Of a stretch of 64,000 bases of DNA, positions 1 to 12,157 are shown in pieces. The stretch is from Apostichopus japonicus. Taxonomy: Eukaryota > Echinodermata > Holothuroidea > Aspidochirotida > Stichopodidae. How positions within the stretch are numbered: position 1 is the first letter of the stretch; each line of letters starts with the position of its first letter. Location: contig NC_092564.1 of NCBI RefSeq assembly GCF_037975245.1, positions 27,632,984-27,696,983 on the forward strand, in the 5' to 3' direction. A model generated the notes under the pieces. That model made no database searches. It worked only from the letters and a program-made list of their open reading frames with translations, and was not told the DNA's origin. The position numbers and the translations under genes were made by a program.

Positions 1-1019
1 GAGACAGTGGTAAAGGTTTGAATAATTTCTTCAAAGAAAAAGGGATGCACATTGTCGGGTTAATTGGACGTTTCAACCTCTCTCCTATTGTTTAAGGGTT
101 TTCACTCAGGACAAATGACCAGCCCATTTCTATATTTCTTTCTTACCTCAAAAGAGTGAAGCGTTCACTGTAATCTTCTATGGAATCTTCATTTCAGAAT
201 TAAAGTATTTATGATTTATATATTCATAACCGTAACTAGAAATCAGTATATGTGTCGTAAAAGTTTGTTAAATTGTAGCTGGCTCTTTGAGAATGAATCA
301 CCTTTTAGTGACAACATTGATACTTATAGCAAAACAGGAATCAAACAATGTTTGGTGAGAAAAAGTTTGGAAATTTGGAAAAGCAAAAAAAAAGCAGTCC
401 TTACATTGGGAAAATTTCTGATATATTTTGGTTGTTGCTTATCTTAACATTAAGTTGGTGAACACATATGGAATTTCTAATTCTGTTGTTGATATTTTCA
501 CAATATTTGACCGTTCAGATGAGGTTGCTAGCAAACACTGCTGCACCGTTCATGTCAAGTATTTTAGTGAACTTTCGTCGTCCAAGCAAAAAATACGTCC
601 CAGGTGTAAAGTGATCTTTTTTATTCATTATTTACTGTACATTTGCTTCTCAGTTGAATGACGACAACAAATAGTTTTGAAACCTTGTTGAAAAGGTGTT
701 GTACGATTGCTCATGCATTTTTTATTTGCATATCAAGTACAATGGTGGGGTTGTCAGTTTTGTATGTGCTATGTAGGGGCGGTGAGGGTGACCAGTTCAG
801 TGGTGCGTGTGGGGAATGTTAGGAGTGGCATGACCAAATGTTGAACTTGAGAAATAGAATCACAGTTTTTTTTGCATTTATTTTAAATGAAGCTAGTTTG
901 AAGGCCTAGCTAGACTCCTATCTGTATATCATAACAATGGTAACACACTTTGGTCATCCATTTTCCTATTGCCGTCCCTGCATAGGAAAGGGGCAGTTAA
1001 GTTTTCAAGGGAACTGCTG
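1..1019. other. No gene recognised
   Basis: AT-rich sequence. Short frames at 211-661 are chance-like in composition. No repeat or RNA gene is seen. Confidence 0.5.
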
Positions 1020-1300
1020 TATGTGTCTCGTCCCATTGTGTAGGTGGTTGTTGCCAGATAGTGTAGTTACATTCAGTGGAAGAGTGTGTGTAGGATGGAG
1101 ATGGAGGAGGGAGGGGAGGGGGTATGGAAGCGGGTATGGGATCTTGTGGGGGTAATTAGTTTGTTGTCTCGTCCCTTTGTGTAGAAGTTTGTTGCCAGAT
1201 AGTGTAGTTACATTCAGTGGAACAGTGTGTTTAGGATAGAGATGGAGGATGGTGGGGGAGGAAGCAGGTAAGGGATTTTGTGGGGTGTGGGGGGGGGGAG
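1020..1300 (+). repeat. Tandem duplication, two copies, 141-bp period
   Basis: GTTGCCAGATAGTGTAGTTA followed by CATTCAGTGGAA occurs at about 1050 and again at about 1191. The similarity extends from TGTCTCGTCCC through a G-rich GGATGGAGATGGAGGA tail in both copies. The long minus-strand frame across it only reflects the repeat. Confidence 0.85.
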
Positions 1301-2965
1301 GCTGAGTAGATATAAAAAATCCGTCACAATGTACACTAACCGTTATCTTGTAAATAAGACACCTCAGTAAGTAGCTATTTTTATTGTAAGGCTGCTGCAC
1401 TTTTTAAAGTGTGATTGCCATTTTGGCCAGTTAATTTGCAGCTGTTTGATTTCACTCGTCTGAATTTTGATTTTTTACTTTTTCCTCCCCACCCCCAACC
1501 CCATTTTAATAGTGTAGAAGTTCTTATCACAACTCGACTTTTCAACTTTTAATTTTTTTACGCACAACCCCTGAGTGCAGTAATTCCTCTGGTCCTGTGG
1601 AAGGGTACTTAAAAGTAAGATATGCTGGTAGGACACTTGTCTACAGGGTGATTGTCGACAAATTAGTCTATTTTTAATGATTTACAGAAATAATCTTATA
1701 TAAGTATTATTATTTTATTATTATGATTATTCTTGTGGCATTGGTTTTAATTCAAATAAGTTCATGACGTTGGGTGTGTTAACCACACATTATAACCCAT
1801 CTGACCAAAGTAACATTTCTTTCGTAAAAATGGTTGTATTATAAATTGCATTTTCGTGACCTCTGTCACTCCTTGTACAAAGTCAAATATCATTCGTGAA
1901 GTGAGTTGGTGGTGTTGAATGCAAATCGTCAGTGAAATAAAAAGTATACGTATTTCACCTTCATTATTAGTAATTTTCCATCAATGTCGAATCCCACATT
2001 GTTTGAAGAAGCTTTCTTGTCGGGGGGGGGTGGCTTAAAATGACGATATTTAGATGGCGCTGTGTAGGATTGAATAATTATGCGTTTGATTATTTGGTAG
2101 GACTGATTAGAGACAAAAAAAACCTACAACAACAATAAAAGACTAACTGGAGTTTTAGCCTTACATACATGAATATTTGTACAGTTATACCTCAATAACC
2201 ACAACAATAATTAGATGTTTGATTGTTAATCTTGATTATTTGTGATAGATGGCAGTGTTTCACATTTAAATAGTGAGAATTTTGCCTCCATGATAAGAAA
2301 CTAGGGAAGAGGGTGGATTACAGCGTGATGGGTGCGTAGTGCGTATTTATACCTTTCCACCAAGTCAAGAGATTTTTTAGCCCGTTTACATTTTTCTCCA
2401 TTTTATTTTTCGTCTGTTTATAATATACCATTGTTGAATAGGTGTGCCAAACCCAGGTTTTCTTCTTTGGCATTTGATGTAATTGTCAATAAATATTTTC
2501 ACTTGCAGTGAAAACGTTTCGTTCGCTACAAGCTGTCATTGAATTCTCCTTTCTTGACATTTCAAGCTCACTTTTCCTATATGCATTCCCTGAGGAAGGT
2601 ATCTATTGGATAGTGATGGAATTTGTGTGAGTGCCTTTGTGTATGTTACACGTTCTCGTATCACCTATCTTTACTATGCATAGCTCGCATGCACGTCACA
2701 CTTGGCATATAGGTTCCGAGGGGGGGGGCGGGGGAGGACAATAAACAATATACATTAAGGTCATCTTGAGGTTATATCGAGCACCACATCCTGTAGTCAA
2801 AACGGAAAATTTTGTTTAATACAGGGACAGGTAGTTATTTGTTTCAGAGAACACTCTTGTATTTGGGGTTGAGTGGTTCTCTATTGTTTTTGTATGTTTA
2901 GTGAAACGAACATGTATTGGTTGAGGTTATTAGAATTTTTGGAACACTAGTGGATTAACTTCAGC
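1301..2965. other. No gene recognised
   Basis: AT-rich, with short poly-G runs near 2025 and 2708. Nothing else stands out. Confidence 0.5.
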
Positions 2966-3103
2966 ATGAAGAGATGCTATGAGGCGTCGATGTCGTTATC
3001 AAATTTGTCCGAAAGAGAGCTCTCCTGGGAAGCTGAATCTTTAAGAAAACGTTGTAAAGCTGTGGTAAACATAAGTAGCGCTCAATTTGTTTCGTTAGAA
3101 TGA
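2966..3103 (+). CDS. Possible small ORF, 45 aa, unrecognised
   Basis: MKRCYEASMSLSNLSERELS then WEAESLRKRCKAVV and a short tail. The charged, amphipathic helix-like composition looks more protein-like than nearby frames, and AGCATGA is a fair start context. It overlaps by 22 bp a minus-strand frame (3082-3333). No homologue is recognised, and it is short enough to be chance. Confidence 0.15.
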   Translation: MKRCYEASMSLSNLSERELSWEAESLRKRCKAVVNISSAQFVSLE

Positions 3104-3333
3104 GAAATTTCCAGACTACTTTCTGCTAAAAGCCATGATACTTGATTTGAAAGCTTGATTAAGTAATGCGTCTGCAGTATAACTGTTATATGTAACACTT
3201 TGAAAATGCGATATTTTGTAACAATCTTTATCAGTGATGTAATTGCTCTCCGTAAGTGAGTCTTATCAATCCTCAAAAAAGCTGGAAATAACTCATGTTC
3301 TGGTTCTGACTTAGATCTTGGGCGATTTAACAC
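3082..3333 (-). CDS. Possible ORF or exon, 83 aa, unrecognised
   Basis: Begins MLNRPRSKSEPEHELFPAFL and continues with a basic, hydrophobic stretch (RIDKTHLRRAITSLIKIVTK) without low complexity. No family is recognised, no flanking splice sites stand out, and composition matches the AT-rich surroundings. It is kept only because amino-acid use is balanced over its whole length. Confidence 0.12.
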   Translation of the reverse strand: MLNRPRSKSEPEHELFPAFLRIDKTHLRRAITSLIKIVTKYRIFKVLHITVILQTHYLIKLSNQVSWLLAESSLEISHSNETN

Positions 3334-6300
3334 ATTTGCTTTATCAATCTAGGCGATCGAAAACAGTTGCGGTAATACTGAATGGTGGCAAGCACGTTTG
3401 TGAAGGGCGCCCTCATTAGAATGGTGTGATTCGGAAATAACCAATAATTTCCTTCCAGCTGCGTTATGGACCAACTTCACGATCTGCTACGCACATACAA
3501 CGCAGACAGACGACCTGGACCTCTTGAAGTAAAACAAACAAATAATTCTAGCAAAGATGGCGATGGGGTTAGAATCCAACACTGAAACTTCCTTCCTTCT
3601 TTTACCCTGTCCCAGTTTGTTTTCATGGCGCCTTTCTGTTACTTAAAAACATATATATATATATATCGCCTCCCATTACATTTACGCAAGTAAATAGTGC
3701 AAACTTCCATGATGACGTAGTCTCTGCATAGTCTGCTCAGCAACACGAATGAGTCTCCCTCCATAAAAGTAGGAAAATGCTAAGGCTGTTATATTTTCCT
3801 CCCCTTTCTACATACGCTTCAGTAGCGGACGTCGGGCGCAATCACAGGAACGAATCGCTCATAGCGTGATGAATAGTTAAAATTGGCCGATACGCCTTAA
3901 GAAAGGCTAATGATGACGCTGCAAGGAATATCTATCCCCTTGCCCCGCCCCAAATATGATTGGCGGGTGCGAATAACGTCGTACGTTATTAAGAGTTTCC
4001 GCCCTGATTCACTTATACAGTATACCGGAAATAGTAAACCTAATGTGCACCTCTGCTATTGTAGGCCCATGGGCTATAATCATCTTGATGTTTGTCTTAA
4101 AACGAAACAATCATTCTCTGGCAAGTTTGAATAATACTTAGTTCTACAATTGTCATTAAAGGTCGAAAGGCTGACCTAAAAAGCTTAGGAGGAGGCCTAG
4201 TATATACTATATAAGATGTTTCTGACTCTACCGTTCTTTCCTGGATATTGATGAATTGTAAGTAGAGAATATGATGTCACAGTGAGGCCTAACAGACAGG
4301 AATGAAGAAAGATAGAAAAGTGGTTGTTGATCCTTGAATATGAGTGAGCATTTTTGGACTTTCTAGCTATATCTCAAGTCAATATTGACAAACTTTGAAA
4401 CACTGCATGCTATACGTGTCGGCACGGAACTGGCCTTATGACCTTACGCATGATGACGAGTCCAGAGTACCCGCAAAGAGATAATCGAACTTAAGAGCTG
4501 GGTTTATTTCTACAAGGATAATGTTGGAGAGAGGATATGGAGTCTGGGGAAGGCGAGGGGCGGGGTATGGGTTGGTAAGCATAGGAGGGATCGTGGAAGC
4601 TGAAAGTGAATAAGTGTTGACCAAAGACATCGTAAGAACAAAAATTCTTCCAACGTTTTAAATAATATGAGAAAAGAGAAACTTCCACTGTTAGCAAGTA
4701 TCTCTTCTGTGACATAAGAGACATAAGCCCACGTAATAGAAAAAGATAACAATGATGGACACATCTATTTTTTTTTTTTTTTTTGTATTCCAAAAGATCT
4801 TTTTTTCTTTAAATATGATTTACATGACTTCAGTGATCTTCGTTGATGTACAGAACACAATGTTGGTCCTAAATGTTTAGTCAGTCTATAGATGTTAAAA
4901 TGGCGGTCAAGTACATGTGTCTAATTCTACTTTAAAATATAACTCTGAAAAGAAACAAAGAAGAAGAAGAAGATAATAGAAGAGAGAAGAGAATTAAAAC
5001 TGAGAATGGATACATTCACACGCATGCAAGATATTCAACAATTTACAATAAGTTTTATGTTACATGGATTGCACATTAATATTCATCAGGCTGTCATATA
5101 TACACGTCATCCAATAAACGCATAAAACGCCATCTGAACTTAATTATTATAATGATATTCATCAATCAAACTTTGGTCTTGCCTATCATATTTATAGAGG
5201 TAGCTTAATTTCATGAATAATTCATGATTCTTTTCCAATCATTCGTGCAATATGTTTATAGACTAGCAATATTTCATTTTTGCCTTTTTTTCTTCTTTTT
5301 GCACAATTATACAACATACAACCTACAGCCATTGCATGTAACTTGTATATGTCAGAAAAAGAATTGTTTTTATGCTTAATTTATGAGAAAGATATCTCTT
5401 CCAAACTTATGTTATTTTTTGAAAAGTCAAAATATTTATTTCGACGACACCTTAGAGTTATTAGCTACTTGAACGTAATTTTGTATACGGGTATTACGTT
5501 TAAAGTTTACATATTGAGTGATAAAATAATGAAAGCATAAAATCGCGTATCTATAGGTAGCTGTTTATGGCTATCCTCTTGCTGGTTGTCGAGATGGCAC
5601 TGTGTTGCTTTAACCTTTTTCTCTAAATATTTAAGGCGATAGGAGACTATATTGCTTTAAATGTTGTAAATAATCAACTAATTAAAGCAACACAGCCTCA
5701 TCGCAACAAAGTATTGTCGGTAAACATGACGTTATTCAATGAATTCTGCCCGCTTCGGCTTGCCAATAAGCTTTCAAAACATGTTTCATGAACGAGTTGA
5801 AATTGTTGGACGTGAACATTGAAATCTTTTGAATTTAATCAATTATGTATGACGTCACTGCTGTCACTTTTCATTGAGTCGGTTTTCTTGACGAAATGTT
5901 GTCCGCAAACTTCAAGTCGCCTTTCACGTGATATATACATCACTGGGTGATATTAACATAACATATTATTTCTTATTCAGCCAAACGAAAGTACATACAA
6001 ATATAATCTTGCAAAAAATTCAAATTTATTGTAAATTTGAAAAGCAATAGTTTTAAGCCTTAAATTGTGTTGGTGGTCATAAAGATGTGACCAGTAATGG
6101 TACGATTTATACAGTATATAGCTATATACTTAATAAATCGAACAATCTGTAAGTAGCTTGAAGGTAACCAGTCATAATAGTTTTGGGTCACCTTGGATTC
6201 GGAGATCGGCACCTCACATATTCACCTCGTTGAAATATCTGTTGACCGCGTCAGTATATAGATGGCTGCTTAAAACACATGTAATTCCGTAAGTTTTGTC

Positions 6301-8829
6301 TTAAATTAACAACAAATAAAACGAACACGAATATAAAGCTGTTTTGATCATGGCAGTCTTGTTGACTCAGCGTACAATTCAATCAGCAACGTTTCATAAA
6401 GATACTTCAAGCCAGAGTGAGAAAACACATTTGACGCTACTGGACATGTCTTCTAACTTCAACCCCTACAGATATAGTATTCCTCATTTCCTTCCTATTT
6501 GTTTGTCTCCACAGGTAGCGGTAGGTCAATTTTGACTGGCCTCTTTATTACTTAATTAAAGACTTCAATACTTCCATTATAAGGTATAAGCCTACAGAGG
6601 CACATGACGTGAACCCATCAGCCAACCTTGATCCCTTTTTTTAACACTCAAGGGTGTTGCATCGCAAAGATCTATTATCTTAAAGGCGATTTCCGCCTTT
6701 GACTTAAAACCTGCACAAGATGGAAACGAAATTTTACTAATCTCCACAACCTTTAGTCAACAGTGGCTCGTGATTCCTAGGGACTTGCTTGAAGATAAAT
6801 ACGTTTTGGGTCAATCTTGCGAATAGGAACCTTAGCTAACCCGTGTAAACGTATCACTGACTTGATTAGCCAGTAAGGCTCCTTTAACTTGAAGGAGTCA
6901 AATGAACTCTACGCTATGACATTGTCTGAATACCCCGGTTGGACCTTCTTATTTTTGTCATCTTGATTAACTATCTGACACAGACAAACTGAAAACATAC
7001 ATCGCCCCTAAGAAACGGATCTTCGCTTAAATGGAGGCTTGTTGAGAGGACACGGCAGTTGTTAAGGTACAATAAATGACTTCTGGATTTTTATGTTAAG
7101 GAACGCTGTGGGGGGGGGGGTAATGGGACGGTTGGGGGCGGTTTGTTGGTAGGATAAGCAAATTATCAACCTTTCACAAATGTCTTTAAACGCAGATAGT
7201 TTCGTTGTTAATAATATTCATTCCTGATGTTGCTTTCTTATTTCACCGTACAGAACACCGTATCACTATTAACAATGATTTCCGGTGTTCCACACAGTAT
7301 AGTTAGGTTCATTATTACATGTAATTTACTGTTATCGTATAAGAGGTATCGTTCACAAGTGATATCTATCAAATCTTTCCGATATATAGGCTTAGGTAAT
7401 ACTTAAGATCTATACGTTAGCTTGGTTAGAACCAACTAACAACTTGTAAACAACAAGAGCCTAAAATATTACCCATGTATGACCTAAAATGAATATTAAA
7501 AAAAATAACTGATGTGATCTGACCTTCTGACCTTCATCTTTTGGTCAGTTGCTGTGAAAACTGTCGAAAAAAACAAAAAACAAGTTGGTTGTGTTTTGGA
7601 ATGATGCCCCATCTCGAGAATTTCAATCCTACTAGGATATATACCGTTCTGCCTTCATTATTTTATCATGCAGAGATGAACCCAAAATCAAAGGGTGAAC
7701 GTTAATTATGGTACGTGCTCACCCACCGCGTATTGTCCTATACATGATTGTATACCCCGAAATGGAGTTACAAGAAAATTGCTTGTTATGCCGAACAAGT
7801 ATATAAGCTTATACTTCTTTTATAAATCTCTTTAAAACCTGAATATCTTACGTGCCGTTTGTCAATTACACATTCAGAGATTCGTTAGATAGAACATTGC
7901 TAGGGTTTGCTATTCAGAATTTGTAGCTTTTGTTATCTGGAACACACACGTTATTCTTTTATACTAGTCCGACAGTAACCTGAATCACGTAGGCCTATTA
8001 CGGACGTAAGCGAGATTTTTCAATATACCTACACCATACACACCTTTTTATTACTATATGACGTATATCAGTAGCGTGCGCAAGGGGGGTGGATGGGGGA
8101 GGTGGGGGGCGGGGGCGGGCTGACATGGACCCATCTTTCATCGTGAATCTGGCAGAAATGGTTCAGTGGGGTGATCGTTTACATTCCCCCGTGGAAGAAA
8201 AAGACTACTGCTAGTGGTCCATACGCACCTTTTAAACTACACACAAAGAATCAAGAGTAATATTCTAGTATAACCTTGCGTTGAAAGATGATTATTTACT
8301 TAATTTATAGTCTAAAGATGCCTCAGAATGCACCATTTTCACTGGCAATCTCGCTTTTTTAGTTTTGCGGGATTTACTAATTCTTCCCTAAGGCGTACGT
8401 ATGATAGCAAATATTTTGAAATTCATTAACATCTTAGACGACATTAAGTCATTTATATGCGTCACGTTTTTAACCCTTGAGGTACGTGCCCAACACGCTA
8501 GATATGCGATACCTGTTTTTTTTTTTAGTGTATATGTGTGTGTTTGTGTATTTATCACGTGACCACGTCCAAGAATTCTTCAGATGCAAATGACGAAGAG
8601 AAATTACTGTTAATGAAGATGGGAATCTGTAAAATGCTTTTTCTTTAATGCTTACATATATACTTAATGGGGCTATACATATATAGTCTTGCCGATTGAA
8701 TTAGATTACTGTTAAGTGTTTAGTAAGTACTAATACTTAAGATGGGCACCTCTATGCAGACAAGAGCGAGATTTGTAGTCACCCCCGGGCCCGTCCATCC
8801 CTTTACTTTGTGGGCAATTCGATCGCCAT
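3334..8829. other. Gene-poor stretch; possibly 3' side or intron of the 8834-9657 gene
   Basis: If the donor at 8834 is used, the first intron of the minus-strand precursor gene and its later exons lie here, but I cannot pick them out. Visible otherwise: a short (TA)n at 3652-3667, poly-T at 4769-4785, poly-G at 7110-7120, a G-rich patch at 8075-8120, and palindromes TGACGTCA at 5850 and TCACGTGA at 5924 and 8555. Confidence 0.45.
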
Positions 8830-8833
8830 TTAC

Positions 8834-9657
8834 CTTTGGATGTCGTAAAACATCAAAGCTAAAATAAGTTCTCCGAAATCGATAGGTTCATTTTTATTTG
8901 TTATCACGTCTCTTCTTTTTCTCCTTCCGACCACGTAGGTTTGACAACATTGCTCCCATAAAGGCCCCATCCGTGAGTACGCCGACGACACCCGACGGAT
9001 GAAACGCTTCCCAGTTTCTCCTCCGTTTTGTCTCACGAAATTAATCAGCGTTAATAAATTAGCATTACTCACTGAACTTGGGGGTTCAAAGTCCTGATCT
9101 AGAATATCTGAAAGAATACGGTAAAGTTCTTCTAGCATCGTTCTGATGACGTCAGTTAGACTCGGAGGTTGAGTTCCACAGGGTGTGACGTCATCGCATG
9201 TAAGCGACGAGGACGACGAGCTACCCCGTCGACGGCTCGGATTGGGAACCGTTTCACCGGAAGTGGATCTACCATTGGATGACTTTGAAGATGATCTGTC
9301 GCTCGAAGTTCGTTTCGACGATCTACTGTTTGAGGATCTACCACGTGATCGCGATCTTGCAGCTCTAGTCTCTCTCGTTAAATAATCAGTCGTTTCTTTA
9401 TTGAGGAACGTCGTCGGTAGCCTGTTAGTGACGTCTGTCCCGGTTGAAAGTCCCGTCAGGAACCTTTCGAAGGTGGTTGCCGACAAACGAGTCACAGGTA
9501 TTTCTGAACTAATGTTAGCAGCGGGTGCTTCCATCTGTGTTACGTTACCATCTTCATCATCCGAACGTTTGATACGATCTCTATGAGATATTGGAGACGC
9601 CAAGGTTGCCATAGAGACGATTATCAGGACTGAAATGTAGAACCAAAATGGCGCCAT
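8834..9657 (-). CDS. Secreted Arg/Ser-rich precursor, first coding exon (unrecognised family)
   Basis: The frame starts at 9657 in a good Kozak context (AGAATGG) and encodes 274 residues before a donor, CCAAAG|GTAAAT. Read through, it would stop one codon later (275 aa, TAA at 8830-8832). Residues 1-20 (MAPFWFYISVLIIVSMATLA) are a signal peptide. KR at 30-31 is a possible dibasic site. Residues 98-155 are rich in Arg and Ser. Cysteines are at 154, 160, 237 and 238. A helical stretch (about 166-190) precedes the Cys pair. RRKRR at 245-249 is a furin-type site followed by DVITNKNEPIDFGELILALM. The layout resembles a prohormone or growth-factor prodomain with the mature part released after RRKRR and completed by downstream exons. 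No family is recognised. The segment is visibly richer in CpG and G+C than its surroundings, which supports coding. Confidence 0.7.
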
Positions 9658-10229
9658 TCTTACTCGTGTCCTATTTTTCTTGATCTAATCTTGCTATGTT
9701 CCTTCGATGACTTGAAGTGTGTACGTAATTGTCGTCAGTGGGCCTTAGAGGAACAGTCCGTCTTTATGAGCCTTCGATACAACCATTCCTATGGACAAGA
9801 AAAAAACAAGAAAACGGGGTAGTGAAGGAAACCAGTTACTTCTCTATGTAATCGAAGTAATATGGCTTCATTGGACACAAATCTTGATTATTCTGGTCCG
9901 AACTGTTAATCTTGGCAAAGCTCCCAATAGCAATATATATTATGAAACAAAATGGCGGCGCCATAGTTGCGGTTACCTGAAACTAACACGTTCAAGACTC
10001 TGCATCTTGAGTAAATCATTTTCACGATACATACAGCTGAAAATATGTCATGCTCGTGCTAAAACCCTGACTTTCTTTACCAAGAGGAAAACCGCCTCTC
10101 TCCCGTTCGAAATATCCTATTTTAGACATGTATTTCCCACTTCAAACTTTAAAAGCCCAATATTATATCAAATCTAGGAATGAAAGCCCACTTCTGTTCA
10201 ACTTATTAACAATATCAAACAGACAATCT
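9658..10229. other. 5' flank of the minus-strand precursor gene
   Basis: Should contain the 5' UTR and promoter of the 8834-9657 gene. No TATA box or CCAAT box is clear on the minus strand. A 128-codon plus-strand frame at 9791-10177 has no recognisable features. Confidence 0.4.
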
Positions 10230-10435
10230 AAGAGTGTATCATTACAAGTATGTCTTGCCGCTAGTTGTATCTATTCTGCGGCAGTCGAAAGGGTTGGGAG
10301 GCGGGTGGGGGGGGGCTTGGCTCCACTCCTGGGGGGATGATGGAAGTTTAAGTGATTCAAAAAATCCCCGTGCAGTTTCTAAAGCTGCACGCGTACGACA
10401 AACTGACATAAGTCTCCGCCAGGCTGCCGGTCACA
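10230..10435 (+). other. Possible exon ending at a consensus splice donor
   Basis: The frame ends ..LSDSKNPRAVSKAARVRQTD ISLRQAAGH and meets GTCACAG|GTAAGT, a perfect donor, at 10435/10436; read through it stops within one codon. The last ~100 bases are more GC- and Arg/Ala-rich than neighbours. Upstream, GCGGCAG at about 10278-10284 could be an acceptor, but a G-run follows it. No protein family is recognised. Confidence 0.18.
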
Positions 10436-11112
10436 GGTAAGTAGCTCTTTCTCATTCTTCTAGCGAATATATGCTAACTCAGTAACTTATCAGACTTTTT
10501 CGTACATGGTGGGTCCCCCCCCCCTCCCTTCTATTTGACCAATTTTATTTTACAATAAGTCGGCACTACTCCTCCGATGATATATTAGCGATATAATTCT
10601 TAACCTGGTTATTGTATTGTTCAGAAGATGTTTGTCAGTGAAGTGAGGTAGGCTTCAAGCATACTTTCATATAGAGATGTCATATTGAGGTTAATTGCCA
10701 ATGACGTGGATAGCTACCTAACGTATATATTTGTACTGGTGATGTTCCCAGCATCATTGATGTGAATACACAGCGGGTGTAGGATCAATGTCAACTTCAA
10801 TATTTCGTTGCAACAGTAAACTGGAAGTATGCGAGACCACTTTAATAGGACTACATTGTGTTAAGTTCACTACCTTTGAAACTGTGTGCATGGTGATCAA
10901 ACACATGCAGTCTCAAAACTACACATTAAAATCACACTTTCTACGGTGTATACCTCTGTGACGACTATGAAATCAACGAGAGGAAACATTCTTGAACAGT
11001 TAAAACACGGTCATGGTGGTATAAGTCAGTTTACTTATACTGTGCCAGGCTTATGTTTGCATGTTGTGTGGCGTAAACCTTGTATATTCAAAAGACGACC
11101 GAAAACGTGAGA

Positions 11113-11129
11113 CCGCTACACGCAGATTA
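11113..11129. repeat. Left target-site duplication of the U2-headed retroposon
   Basis: CCGCTACACGCAGATTA, repeated exactly at 11330-11346 on the other side of the insert. Confidence 0.9.
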
Positions 11130-11322
11130 CTTTTTAAGAAAAAGTCGCCCAGGAAAGAACCTGGGCACGAAAACCAAACTACCGAACGACTGATCCGCTC
11201 TCAGCCCCAGTCCCCTTGCATCGGGACTGTGACTGTGTGATCATCGTCGGGTGTGCATCACCATTCCCCTCGAAAGGGAACATATACTACACATGATCTT
11301 AGCCAAAATGCCGAGAAGCGAT
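11130..11322 (-). mobile_element. U2 snRNA-headed retroposon (SINEU-like), copy 1
   Basis: Read on the minus strand from 11322, the first 45 bases match the 5' end of U2 snRNA at about 42 positions. They include ATCGCTTCTCGGC, TTTTGGCTAAGATCA and the branch-site-pairing GTGTAGTA. The match stops after TGTTC and an unrelated ~110-nt body follows. The 3' end has a hairpin (GCCCAGG, loop TTCTTT, CCTGGGC) and CTTTTTCTTAAAAAG. A perfect 17-bp direct repeat CCGCTACACGCAGATTA flanks it (11113-11129 and 11330-11346), showing insertion by retroposition. Seven extra bases sit between the U2 start and the TSD. A second copy (51560-51729) shares the body, so this is a family rather than a lone U2 pseudogene. 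SINEs with U1/U2 heads are known from crocodilians (SINEU). Confidence 0.8.
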
Positions 11323-11346
11323 GATTACGCCGCTACACGCAGATTA

Positions 11347-12103
11347 TACTTAGCATACTGGAAGCATGCGAGTATAGAGCGCACAGCTAACTTCAATCCC
11401 ATACAAAAACGTTATTGGAAGTTGCGTGACACGTTTCTGCAATATGTTGCCAGTTTAAACAAAACACCCGTTTATAAACTGGTGCAAACGAACTATTAGT
11501 TTCTGATACTTCTTGTATTTTCCAGGTAACACAAGCTGAACCAAGGAGCTCACTTGACCCGTTCGTACTGCACTTTTCTTGATAACAGCCTACCTATGGC
11601 GCAACAGTTTCATGTTGCATCAAGTTTCATTGACTCTGTGAGGGAGATCAGTTCCTTCCTTCTTTCCTTCCTGCTAACTTGATTTTTTTCTCGCTCTTTC
11701 TTTATTTTATTTTGTTATTAACCAAATTTCAATCCGATTTGTCAATTGTTCATTGAATTTGCCCCCGGGATTGATGAATCTTCCATCAAACAATATTTTC
11801 TGTTTTTTTTCCCCTCTGAACTTTTGATCAGGCTTTCAAACGCAGATTTTGTTTGGTATTATCAAACGGTAACCTCATACAACACGGTAGCAGATGGTGG
11901 ACCTTCGACAGGTAACCTCCACAACCTTCCACACAGAAGGTTAACTTCAACACTGACATATCTATTCTGATGTTCACTTTAAGAGGCAGTGCAGATCCTA
12001 ATACATTACTTTAATTTGCTAGAAAACCTGCAGACCCTCTGCTCTAGCCTATTCTACAAAGCCGAAACAACCAGCCCAGACTGCACAGTTAGGTATATAA
12101 CAT
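11347..12103. other. No gene recognised
   Basis: AT-rich, with no repeat longer than short T- and C-runs. Confidence 0.5.
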
Positions 12104-12152
12104 ATATATATATATAGATATATATATAGATATATATTAATTTAAATATATA
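12104..12152. repeat. (TA)n with GATA interruptions
   Basis: Short degenerate TA array directly before the diverged SINE tail module. Confidence 0.9.
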
Positions 12153-12157
12153 TATAA

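Noticed and set aside
1005-1400. 131-codon Pro/His-rich minus-strand frame
   Set aside because: Lies across the G-rich 141-bp tandem duplication; low complexity, no domain.
8061-8220. hAT-like left end CAGTAGCGTGCGCAAGG
   Set aside because: No complementary right end or 8-bp flanking repeat found.
9156-9586. Frames on both strands overlapping the secreted precursor exon
   Set aside because: Shadows of the real frame, sustained by its GC-rich, Arg/Ser-biased codons.
9791-10177. 128-codon plus-strand frame
   Set aside because: No domain or signal, codon use like non-coding flanks.
11278-11322. Functional U2 snRNA gene
   Set aside because: Only the first 45 nt match U2; the Sm site and stem-loops III/IV are absent and a TSD surrounds the unit.
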